From: Phycisphaerae bacterium | GTDB lineage: Bacteria > Planctomycetota > Phycisphaerae > Sedimentisphaerales > SG8-4 | NCBI GenBank assembly: GCA_030613765.1 | Contig: JAUWLI010000049.1 | Span: 1 to 12,396, forward strand | Reading direction: 5' to 3' | DNA: 12,396 nt | In this document: one piece after another, positions 6,535 through 12,396 of the stretch | How the letters are laid out: each line of letters starts with the position of its first letter | Position numbering within the stretch: the first letter of the stretch is position 1 | The notes under the pieces: model-generated | Databases searched by the model: none | Seen by the model: the letters and a program-made list of their open reading frames with translations, nothing else | What the model was told of the DNA's origin: nothing | Translations under genes and position numbers: made by a program

Positions 6535-6577
6535 AAGCCCAGTTAATCACCTTTTTTGCCGTGCTCGGCTCTTTGAC

Positions 6578-8791
6578 CTAACGAAGGCGACTAAGCCAGA
6601 GTTGTACCTGCATGAGCCATTTCGGCCTCTTACGGGAGGGTTTTATTTTGGTTAGTGCTTTTAGTACTTCGTTTGGATCAACTCCAACAGGTGGTTCGCT
6701 TAGATAATTGTCAATCGCCAATACTAAAACATGATTAGGGTCTAAGTCCTTTTCCAACAGGCAATTATCCACCAATTTAGTTGCAGCTTCCACATTTGGC
6801 CATCTCAAATAAGCATCCAGCAGTTCCGCCAGGATTTTATCTCTTTCTTCTTTCTTTGCGTCTGCCTGAAGTATACCAAAATACTTTGCTGCCTGCTCAA
6901 AAGCACCGGTTTTTTTATACAGGCCGGCTAATTTCTCTCTAATATCCTTGAGCATCTTTAGCTTATTCTCGCGTACGGCTTTTCCCTCTGCTATTTCAAG
7001 AAACGAAATCATTTGTTCAACAGACAACTTTGCTTTTGTGCTTGGCGAGTCAAATTTGGATATCCATTCGTTTAGGACACCGGCATCTGAACTTTTTAAT
7101 ATCTCAAGCATCGCCTGCCAGGCCGGCTCGCTCTCACCCTCCGCTGATAAACCAATTTTACCCGAAAGCCAAACTAAATCTTCTTGGCTGCCGACTTCAC
7201 CGGCAAGCTCTATTATTTGTTTCCTAACGATGGGATTGCTGTCGTTAATAAAACCTCTTAATATGTTAAGTGCCTTTGTTTTATCGATATAGATAAGCCC
7301 ATCTACCGCTGCCTCCCGAACCAAATCTGTCTCGTCATTCAGTGCTTGTTGAAATAAAGACTCAAACAGTTTGCTTGATTCAGCTCTGCAAACGCTCCTT
7401 TGTGCACATAATCCAGCCATGGCTGTTAGCAATTCCCCGCGTAGCGTCCCGTCGGCCTCACCTTTTTCCTGTTTGTATCTTGCTTGTAGTAAACCAAGAT
7501 ATTTGTCAACCTCCACAGATGCTAATCCGCCCTGCTCAAGCACTTTCTTTATTACATCAGCCCCTTTTTGTGCCTTTATCAGGTCCTGTTTGATCAGGTA
7601 CTTTTCCGCCCATTCCAAGAGCTGTCTTCTTACTTCAGGCAAAACTTTGACACCTGAATTAACCGAAAAGGCGTATTGACACGCTCTGCCGAGCGCAACG
7701 AACAACTCAACCTTGACCTCATCGTATTGTTCAATTTTGAGCTGCTCCAGCAAACTTTGGGCTGAATTCAATTCCACCATCAAAGCCAGAAGTTTCGCTG
7801 TCTTTAGTCGGACATCTTGGTCCTGGTCTGAAATCAAATTGACTAAAATAGACCCAAGCGCAGCAGGCAGTTGGGGATTTGGAGTCGAACTCACTCGATC
7901 CTGATAAACCTTATCCACCGCCCACAATCTCACTGTCACTTCTGAACTATTCAAATGCTTGACCAAAAACTTAGCTTTGCCTGCATCATCCTTTCTGCCA
8001 CCGTATACCTCATCTAATGCGGACAAATAGCGATCTTCCCACAGATTCAGTTCGTCTTTCAACTTGTGCATTTGTCCTTCCAGCCAAATCAGCCTGTCCC
8101 TAAGGAATTCATCTGTGTCCTGGCTTTGAAGGATATTTACTGTGCGAAGTTCTGCGTCCAGACCTACTGTTATGCCCAGAGAACTCAAGGCTATCTCTGC
8201 TGCCTCAGCTACCTGCTTTTCAGGATCATTAACCAGCTTGATAAGTCTAATCATCGCCTGCTTATACGGTTGAAGCTTCAATGCATATATCGCATTCAAT
8301 CTCGTATTGACAGGTAGCATCGGGCTTGTTACCACTTTTTCAAGAGGCTCTGATATTTGCTCGTATTCAAATATTAAAAGGGCCTCAGCAGCCAATTTAG
8401 CCTCAGGGGCAATCTTGGTAGGTAAGATCTCAAGCAATGGCTGAATAAAGTCACCTTTTTTCTGTATACGTTTTTGTTCTGGTCGGGCCTGAATCAACGC
8501 CTTGCAGACAGCCATTCGTGCGGCGCTGTTTTCAGATTGCCTTAGTGCTGTCAGTAGAATTTTTCGCGCCGCCGGGTCTTCACTAAACAGCATTTCAGTT
8601 GCTGCGTCTATACGTATCTGCTCGCTCTTACCCTCGAGTAAAGTACTTTCATAGATTTTCAACTGCTTACTGAGTTCAACCTTTGCACCTGTTTCATAAG
8701 TGGTTGAGACTGGTCTGTCTGCACTAATTCCTGCTTGTTGGCATCCCACCATCAATAGTAATATCAGTAGATATAGCCGCTTTGTACTCAT
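6578..8791 (-). CDS. HEAT/TPR-repeat lipoprotein, function unknown
   Basis: This is a 737-aa predicted lipoprotein. MSTKRLYLLILLLMVGC gives a short positive start, a hydrophobic core and a lipobox-like MVGC with Cys17 as the lipidation site. Most of the rest is alpha-helical repeats of HEAT type, for example VRLWAVDKVYQDRV (~287), VRLKTAKLLALMVEL (~327), VREAAVDGLIYID (~491) and VRKQIIELAGEVGS (~522). A probable coiled coil lies at about 233-262. The C-terminal part (~615-690) looks TPR-like (AGLYKKTGAFEQAAKYFGIL). No catalytic motif is visible, so a scaffold or protein-binding role in the envelope is likely. The frame is open up to a TTG at 8851, but the promoter at 8823-8851 overlaps that extension. 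ATG 8789-8791, with AGGG eight bases upstream, is therefore the best start. It lies 100 bases downstream of the xerD stop. Confidence 0.85.
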   Translation of the reverse strand: MSTKRLYLLILLLMVGCQQAGISADRPVSTTYETGAKVELSKQLKIYESTLLEGKSEQIRIDAATEMLFSEDPAARKILLTALRQSENSAARMAVCKALIQARPEQKRIQKKGDFIQPLLEILPTKIAPEAKLAAEALLIFEYEQISEPLEKVVTSPMLPVNTRLNAIYALKLQPYKQAMIRLIKLVNDPEKQVAEAAEIALSSLGITVGLDAELRTVNILQSQDTDEFLRDRLIWLEGQMHKLKDELNLWEDRYLSALDEVYGGRKDDAGKAKFLVKHLNSSEVTVRLWAVDKVYQDRVSSTPNPQLPAALGSILVNLISDQDQDVRLKTAKLLALMVELNSAQSLLEQLKIEQYDEVKVELFVALGRACQYAFSVNSGVKVLPEVRRQLLEWAEKYLIKQDLIKAQKGADVIKKVLEQGGLASVEVDKYLGLLQARYKQEKGEADGTLRGELLTAMAGLCAQRSVCRAESSKLFESLFQQALNDETDLVREAAVDGLIYIDKTKALNILRGFINDSNPIVRKQIIELAGEVGSQEDLVWLSGKIGLSAEGESEPAWQAMLEILKSSDAGVLNEWISKFDSPSTKAKLSVEQMISFLEIAEGKAVRENKLKMLKDIREKLAGLYKKTGAFEQAAKYFGILQADAKKEERDKILAELLDAYLRWPNVEAATKLVDNCLLEKDLDPNHVLVLAIDNYLSEPPVGVDPNEVLKALTKIKPSRKRPKWLMQVQLWLSRLR

Positions 8792-8822
8792 TCGGATGAC
8801 CCTAAACAAAACTCCGCTTGCC

Positions 8823-8851
8823 ATAATATTCTTAAAATCCTTACAAGTCAA
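8823..8851 (-). promoter_or_regulatory. Sigma70-type promoter for the HEAT-repeat lipoprotein gene
   Basis: On the minus strand, TTGACT (8846-8851) and TATTAT (8823-8828) are separated by exactly 17 bases. The predicted start near 8816 leaves a leader of about 25 bases before the ATG at 8791. The site lies in the xerD-lipoprotein spacer, so the lipoprotein can be transcribed separately from xerD. Confidence 0.6.
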
Positions 8852-8891
8852 CTCTCATTTTCGTCTGTTTTTATCAACTCGATTCACTCTT

Positions 8892-9830
8892 TTAAGGCCT
8901 TGGATGGAATTCCTTATGAATCTTTCGCAGCCTTTCCTGGTCAACATGTGTGTAAATCTGTGTAGTGGCGATGTCCACATGTCCGAGCATTTCCTGGACG
9001 CTTCTCAAGTCAGCTCCACCTGTCAGCAGATGCGTTGCAAAGCAATGCCTCAATGTATGTACAGTTAGATTTCCGGGCAATCCTGCACGAATTGCATATT
9101 TTTTAACTAATCTCCACACTTCAATACGACTCAAGGGCAGACCGGTTCGAGAAAGCAGCAGAAAATCGGCACTTTGCGACTTGGCCAGCTTCGGTCGAAG
9201 ATCCCTAAGGTACTCGACTGTTGCTGCGATGGCGGTTTTGCCGACTGGTATTACGCGTTCTCTATTGCCCTTGCCCAGGCACCGCAGGTATCCTATGTCA
9301 AGATTCAAATTCGAGGTTTTCAGCCCTGCTAACTCGCTTGCACGTACACCGGTGGCATAGAGCAATTCGAGAATCGCTTTGTCACGAAGGTAAAAAGGTT
9401 CGTCGGGTGAAGGAGCGTTTAACAGGTCGATAACCTGCTTTTTGCTGCAATAAGTGGGCAGTTTCTGCCATAGTTTCGGGCCTTCAAGTATCGCAGTGAA
9501 GTCATCGCAGATTAGACCGGTAAGTTTAGCAAACCGTAGGAGCATCCTTATAGCGACAAGACCGCGTTTAATCGAACTTTCACTCTTTTCGGCCCGGCCG
9601 AGCACTTGTAGATATTTGTGGATAAGGGCCGGTTTTATTTGCTGCAGACGACTGACATTTTGCGACTTGCAATACACCAGAAAGCTTTTCAAATCTCGCC
9701 CGTAGGCCAGGATTGTATTGTTGGACAGACCCGCCTCAACAATCAGATAATCCAAAAAATCCCTGACGCTCTGACCTAAAGGCAGGGAAACCAATTTTTC
9801 ACTACTGGATTGTAGCTGCACCGAGGACAT
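8892..9830 (-). CDS. xerD: Tyrosine recombinase of the XerC/XerD family
   Basis: This 312-aa protein is a site-specific recombinase that most likely resolves chromosome dimers at dif together with a partner Xer protein. The N-terminal SAM-like core-binding domain (~20-110) contains VRDFLDYLIVEAGLSNNT and AYGRDLKSFLVYC. The catalytic domain follows, with every active-site residue present: Arg163 (ATGVRASELAGL), Lys187 (GKGNRERVIPV), His258 and Arg261 (HTLRHCFATHLL), His284 (LGHVDIATTQIY) and the nucleophile Tyr293. Length and motif spacing are those of a chromosomal Xer, not of a phage or integron integrase. No att-like repeats are seen nearby. XerD rather than XerC is my best guess; the two are hard to separate by eye. 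The ATG at 9828-9830 has only a weak AGAG upstream. Confidence 0.92.
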   Translation of the reverse strand: MSSVQLQSSSEKLVSLPLGQSVRDFLDYLIVEAGLSNNTILAYGRDLKSFLVYCKSQNVSRLQQIKPALIHKYLQVLGRAEKSESSIKRGLVAIRMLLRFAKLTGLICDDFTAILEGPKLWQKLPTYCSKKQVIDLLNAPSPDEPFYLRDKAILELLYATGVRASELAGLKTSNLNLDIGYLRCLGKGNRERVIPVGKTAIAATVEYLRDLRPKLAKSQSADFLLLSRTGLPLSRIEVWRLVKKYAIRAGLPGNLTVHTLRHCFATHLLTGGADLRSVQEMLGHVDIATTQIYTHVDQERLRKIHKEFHPRP

Positions 9831-10010
9831 GTGGATTATTCTCTAAATAAGCAATACACAATAAGATATAGACAACTCGATAATATCAATATCGGCGTTA
9901 CAAGAAGCGAACCTTTAGTTGCAAAGCCGGTTAGACATTCTATAATCTATGCTGGATGCCCGATGCTCGACATCAAGTATCAAGAACAGTCAAAAATGGA
10001 GGAAACAGAT
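9831..10010. promoter_or_regulatory. Divergent intergenic region between xerD and the Tat propeller gene
   Basis: This 180-base spacer separates two divergent genes. The plus-strand gene has a clear promoter in it (9919-9946). For xerD I see no promoter with good spacing. The plus-strand frame downstream is open across most of this region, starting from a GTG at 9831, but the promoter and the strong Shine-Dalgarno sequence at 9998-10002 show that it is non-coding. Confidence 0.6.
9919..9946 (+). promoter_or_regulatory. Sigma70-type promoter of the Tat propeller gene
   Basis: TTGCAA (9919-9924) and a perfect TATAAT (9941-9946) are separated by 16 bases. Transcription would begin near 9953, leaving a 5' untranslated leader of about 58 bases before ATG 10011. 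Confidence 0.6.
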
Positions 10011-11270
10011 ATGGACGATAATAAGGTGACTCGCCGCGAATTGCTGCGATATGCAGCCGGCGGCACAATAGCACTGGCAGGTTTTTCGGGCTACAAGGCA
10101 CAGGCAGCGAGTCACGAACCCCCTCAGGTCCGGGCCATCACTCGAGGGCCAAAATTTCACTGGTTCAGCTACTACGATAAGCTGCAGTTCGACCCATCCT
10201 GCCGCTACGCGCTCGGAATGGAGGTCGACTTTGAGCATCGCAGCCCCAGGTCGGATGACGTTATCAGTATTGGGATGGTCGATTTGAAGGGCGGCGACCG
10301 CTGGACAAAGTTCGGCCAAACCCGCGCGTGGTGCTGGCAGCAGGGCTGTATGCTCCAGTGGCGACCCGGCTCGAAGAATGAAATTATATGGAATGACCGA
10401 CAAGACAGCCAATTCGTCTGCCATATCCTTGACATCCGCAACCGCAAAAAGCAAACACTGCCACATCCTTTTTACACGATAAGTGCCGATGGACGTATTG
10501 CCGTTGCACCCGATTTCCGGCGTATCCAGGATATGCGGCCCGGTTATGGCTATGCTGGACTGCCAGATCCATATACAGACGACCCGGCACCCAGGGATTC
10601 GGGCATCTTCCGTCTCGACCTCGATACCGGCAGACACAAGCTGATAATCCCTATCGCAGACGTGGCAAAAATCCCCAATCCCCATGCCGACTTAACCGGT
10701 GCAAAACATTACTTCAATCATCTTCTGTTCAATCCCGATGGTTCGCGATTCATCTTCCTGCATCGCTGGCGAATCAAGGGCAAAGGTGGTTTTGGTACAC
10801 GAATGCTCACTGCCCAGCCGGACGGTTCAGATATTCGAGTCGTGGATGATTACGGCAAAACCTCGCATTTTATCTGGCGCGATACACGCCATATCCTCGC
10901 CTGGGCCTGGCACCCTTCACACGGAAACGCCTTTTATCTATACGAGGACGGCACACGCAAGGTCAAAGTGGTTGGAAAAGGAATTATGAAACAAAACGGC
11001 CATTGCAGCTACCTGACGGGCAATAAATGGATTCTCAACGACACCTATCCGGACAAAGAGCGAAAACAGCACGTCTATCTCTACAATATCGCGACAGGCA
11101 AGAAAATTCCACTTGGCAGTTTCCATTTGCCGCCTAAATACAAAGGCGAATGGCGATGCGATACACATCCGCGTTTTAGCCCGGATGGCCGAAGCGTTGT
11201 CATTGATTCGCCGCACGGAGGCAACGGCCGACAGATGCACCTCATCGATATTAGCAAGATTGTTGCATAA
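10011..11270 (+). CDS. Tat-exported beta-propeller protein, oligogalacturonate-lyase-like
   Basis: This 419-aa protein starts with a twin-arginine signal: TRRELL at residues 7-12, a hydrophobic segment at 15-25, and an AQA cleavage site near residue 32. The mature part is built of repeated beta-strand units of TolB/WD40-like type: FDPSCRYALGM (60-70), TISADGRIAV (156-165), FNPDGSRFIF (240-249) and RFSPDGRSVVI (388-398). It resembles the secreted propeller proteins of Planctomycetota and Lentisphaerae that are often annotated as oligogalacturonate-lyase-like (PL22-type fold). Conserved-looking histidines at 237, 251, 331 and 386 could form a metal site, but I cannot match them to a known active site, so enzymatic activity is unproven. 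ATG 10009+2 is set by GGAGG eight bases upstream. An upstream ATG at 9996 overlaps that site. Confidence 0.82.
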   Translation: MDDNKVTRRELLRYAAGGTIALAGFSGYKAQAASHEPPQVRAITRGPKFHWFSYYDKLQFDPSCRYALGMEVDFEHRSPRSDDVISIGMVDLKGGDRWTKFGQTRAWCWQQGCMLQWRPGSKNEIIWNDRQDSQFVCHILDIRNRKKQTLPHPFYTISADGRIAVAPDFRRIQDMRPGYGYAGLPDPYTDDPAPRDSGIFRLDLDTGRHKLIIPIADVAKIPNPHADLTGAKHYFNHLLFNPDGSRFIFLHRWRIKGKGGFGTRMLTAQPDGSDIRVVDDYGKTSHFIWRDTRHILAWAWHPSHGNAFYLYEDGTRKVKVVGKGIMKQNGHCSYLTGNKWILNDTYPDKERKQHVYLYNIATGKKIPLGSFHLPPKYKGEWRCDTHPRFSPDGRSVVIDSPHGGNGRQMHLIDISKIVA

Positions 11271-11421
11271 AAATAGAGCCCTATTCTCTTCCAGCCCCGA
11301 TTTTGCATTTCGAGCAGTATATGACGGGAAATAGAACAAATATTATCTTTTTTTACTTGAACTAACCTTATCGTTGGCCTAAAATAGCGAATGCACATAA
11401 TTTTTGTCGGAGGATATTGAG
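11271..11421 (+). other. Spacer between propeller and beta-helix genes
   Basis: This 151-base spacer carries the promoter of the downstream gene (11357-11385) and a T-run at 11348-11354. Apart from a five-base-pair stem near 11272-11285 without a T tail, I see no convincing terminator for the propeller gene. Read-through into the next gene is therefore possible. Confidence 0.45.
11357..11385 (+). promoter_or_regulatory. Sigma70-type promoter of the beta-helix protein gene
   Basis: TTGAAC (11357-11362) and TAAAAT (11380-11385) are separated by 17 bases. The predicted start near 11392 gives a leader of about 30 bases. This leader includes the strong GGAGG (11409-11413) eight bases before ATG 11422. 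Confidence 0.6.
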
Positions 11422-12396
11422 ATGAAAAAGTTGATTTTGGTTTGTACCTTTCTATTGGGCAACCTCTATAGTGTGACGGCCGCTGACGAAACGAAAACTT
11501 ACTTGTTTCTCCCTGACCAAAGTATAGTGGTTCAAACTGGTGGATTTATGGGGATCCATGAAATCCACACGGTTACAGGCCGGTTCCAGTTAACTGTGGA
11601 TTTCGAGACCGGCGCCGCATCATTCGACCAGGTTGATGCGACCCTCAGCGAGAGCCCCTTCTTGTATACACAGAGCCTGAATGTCCTCTTTAACATGACC
11701 GAACTGGTCGGTACCGTTATCAGCGATACGGAAATCAACTTTGTAGGCAAGACCACAGAGGCTCACCCGGTCGATGTCAATCTCGTCGTAACCCTCAGAG
11801 ATAGTTCGGTTGAGATGACCGGTGGAACTATCCCTCCCTGCTGTGACTTTTTTATCTACAATCTGGATGCTGTTGCACTCAAGTCTCCTAATACTTATTA
11901 CGTCGATGCGGTCAACGGCGATGATAACAATGACGGTTTGAGCCCCAAAACAGCCTTCGCAACCATTCAGAAAGGCATCGATAAGGCCCAGGATAGTGAT
12001 ACCATTATTGTCTATCCGGGCCTGTATACAGAAAACATCAACTTTCTCGGCAAAAATATCACGCTCACAGGGACCGACCCAACCAGTTCGCTAATAGTTA
12101 AGACTACAACCATTACGGGCCTCGTGGTGTTCCGTGGTACGGAGCAGGCAACCTGTAAGCTTACAGGTTTTAATATCAACGGTAATATCTTTGGCTTCGA
12201 TTGGGAAATTGACCCGAACGGCGCCAATCACACGCACGCCACAATCAGTCACTGCGTCCTTGAAAACATTATAACCGGCTGTGGGCGAGTAATTTGGGCC
12301 TGTGACGGGACAATCAGCAACTGTGTAATAGCCAATATTAGTTATATGTGCCTTAGCCCATGGCCGACACCGGCGATTGTTGGATGTCACGGTTTA
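11422..12396 (+). CDS. Secreted right-handed beta-helix protein with DUF1565-like segment (3' end outside window)
   Basis: The frame is open to the window edge, giving 325 codons. It begins with a Sec signal peptide (MKKLILVCTFLLGNL, cleavage near residue 20-21). Residues about 25-150 form a beta-rich domain of unknown family. At about 158 a DUF1565-like beta-helix entry begins: YYVDAVNGDDNNDGLSPKTA, then ATIQKGIDKAQDSDTIIVYPGLYTENI. Beta-helix coils follow, such as ITLTGTDP, CKLTGFNINGN, ATISHCVLENI and TISNCVIANI. This architecture is typical of exported carbohydrate-binding or polysaccharide-cleaving proteins and is abundant in Phycisphaerae, often with a C-terminal anchor or dockerin that would lie beyond the edge. 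No catalytic residues can be assigned. The start is set by GGAGG eight bases upstream. Confidence 0.85.
   Translation, partial: MKKLILVCTFLLGNLYSVTAADETKTYLFLPDQSIVVQTGGFMGIHEIHTVTGRFQLTVDFETGAASFDQVDATLSESPFLYTQSLNVLFNMTELVGTVISDTEINFVGKTTEAHPVDVNLVVTLRDSSVEMTGGTIPPCCDFFIYNLDAVALKSPNTYYVDAVNGDDNNDGLSPKTAFATIQKGIDKAQDSDTIIVYPGLYTENINFLGKNITLTGTDPTSSLIVKTTTITGLVVFRGTEQATCKLTGFNINGNIFGFDWEIDPNGANHTHATISHCVLENIITGCGRVIWACDGTISNCVIANISYMCLSPWPTPAIVGCHGL

Larger units (their letters stand above)
6054..6577. other. AT-rich intergenic region upstream of tRNA-Thr/tuf
   Basis: This 524-base stretch holds no gene I can support. It separates the end of the HEAT-repeat lipoprotein gene from the start of the tuf-rpoB cluster, both on the minus strand. 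It should therefore contain a terminator for the former and the promoter region for the latter. The separate entries list two promoter candidates, A-tracts, a hairpin followed by T bases, two perfect inverted repeats and a CRISPR-repeat-like fragment. Confidence 0.7.

Noticed and set aside
6557..6568. Hairpin GCCG-TGCT-CGGC as terminator of the HEAT-repeat gene
   Set aside because: On the transcribed (minus) strand it is followed by A bases, not T bases, so it is in the wrong orientation.
8792..8851. Longer N-terminus for the HEAT-repeat protein (TTG at 8851 or ATG at 8824)
   Set aside because: A sigma70-type promoter overlaps this extension, and the lipoprotein signal begins cleanly at the ATG at 8791.
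8892..9830. The tyrosine recombinase as integrase of a mobile element
   Set aside because: Length, motif spacing and all six catalytic residues fit a chromosomal XerC/D; there are no att repeats, phage genes or adjacent tRNA target.
9831..10010. GTG start at 9831 for the propeller gene
   Set aside because: It would put a perfect TATAAT promoter and the GGAGG site inside the coding region and would bury the Tat signal 60 residues in.
9990..10685. Antisense open frame of 231 codons on the minus strand opposite the propeller gene
   Set aside because: The opposite frame has a Tat signal, promoter, Shine-Dalgarno and family-like repeats; the antisense translation looks like no protein family and has no ribosome-binding site context.
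11272..11285. Terminator after the propeller gene
   Set aside because: The stem is only five base pairs (AATAG/CTATT) and is followed by CTCTT rather than a T run.

Overview
The window carries a bacterial translation and transcription core cluster on the minus strand (roughly 1-6053), followed by an envelope or accessory stretch (6578-12396). Gene content and protein style suggest a Planctomycetota bacterium, probably from the Phycisphaerae or Sedimentisphaerales side. The main hints are a Tat-exported beta-propeller of the oligogalacturonate-lyase-like type and a secreted right-handed beta-helix protein with a DUF1565-like entry segment. A HEAT-repeat lipoprotein and moderate GC content fit the same picture. 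The taxonomic placement is inference from protein style, not from a search.

Minus-strand core, in transcription order from right to left: tRNA-Thr(GGT), tuf (EF-Tu), rpmG (L33), tRNA-Trp(CCA), secE, nusG, rplK (L11), rplA (L1), rplJ (L10), rplL (L7/L12), an unrecognised 46-codon small ORF, and the 5' part of rpoB, which leaves the window at base 1. This is the conserved bacterial tuf-secE-nusG-rplKAJL-rpoB order. Three genes are easy to miss: rpmG is only 56 aa, the small ORF lies between rplL and rpoB, and rpoB is open at the edge. A 500-bp AT-rich gap (6054-6577) upstream of tRNA-Thr holds two sigma70-type promoter candidates, spaced A-tracts, a possible terminator for the gene to its right, and several inverted repeats.

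Right half: a XerC/XerD-type tyrosine recombinase (minus, 8892-9830) is followed by a HEAT/TPR-repeat lipoprotein (minus, 6578-8791) with its own good promoter. Divergent from xerD, on the plus strand, are a Tat-signal beta-propeller protein (10011-11270) and the start of a signal-peptide beta-helix protein (11422 to the right edge). Each plus-strand gene has its own sigma70-like promoter and a strong Shine-Dalgarno sequence.

Most of the window is ordinary core genome. The points that deserve a second look are: the small ORF coupled by TAATG to rpoB; the Lys/Glu-rich N-terminal tail on L7/L12, built from a 12-nt tandem repeat; an L33 with three of the four zinc-ribbon cysteines; and the pair of exported proteins at the right end. 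I see no CRISPR array, insertion sequence or defence system.
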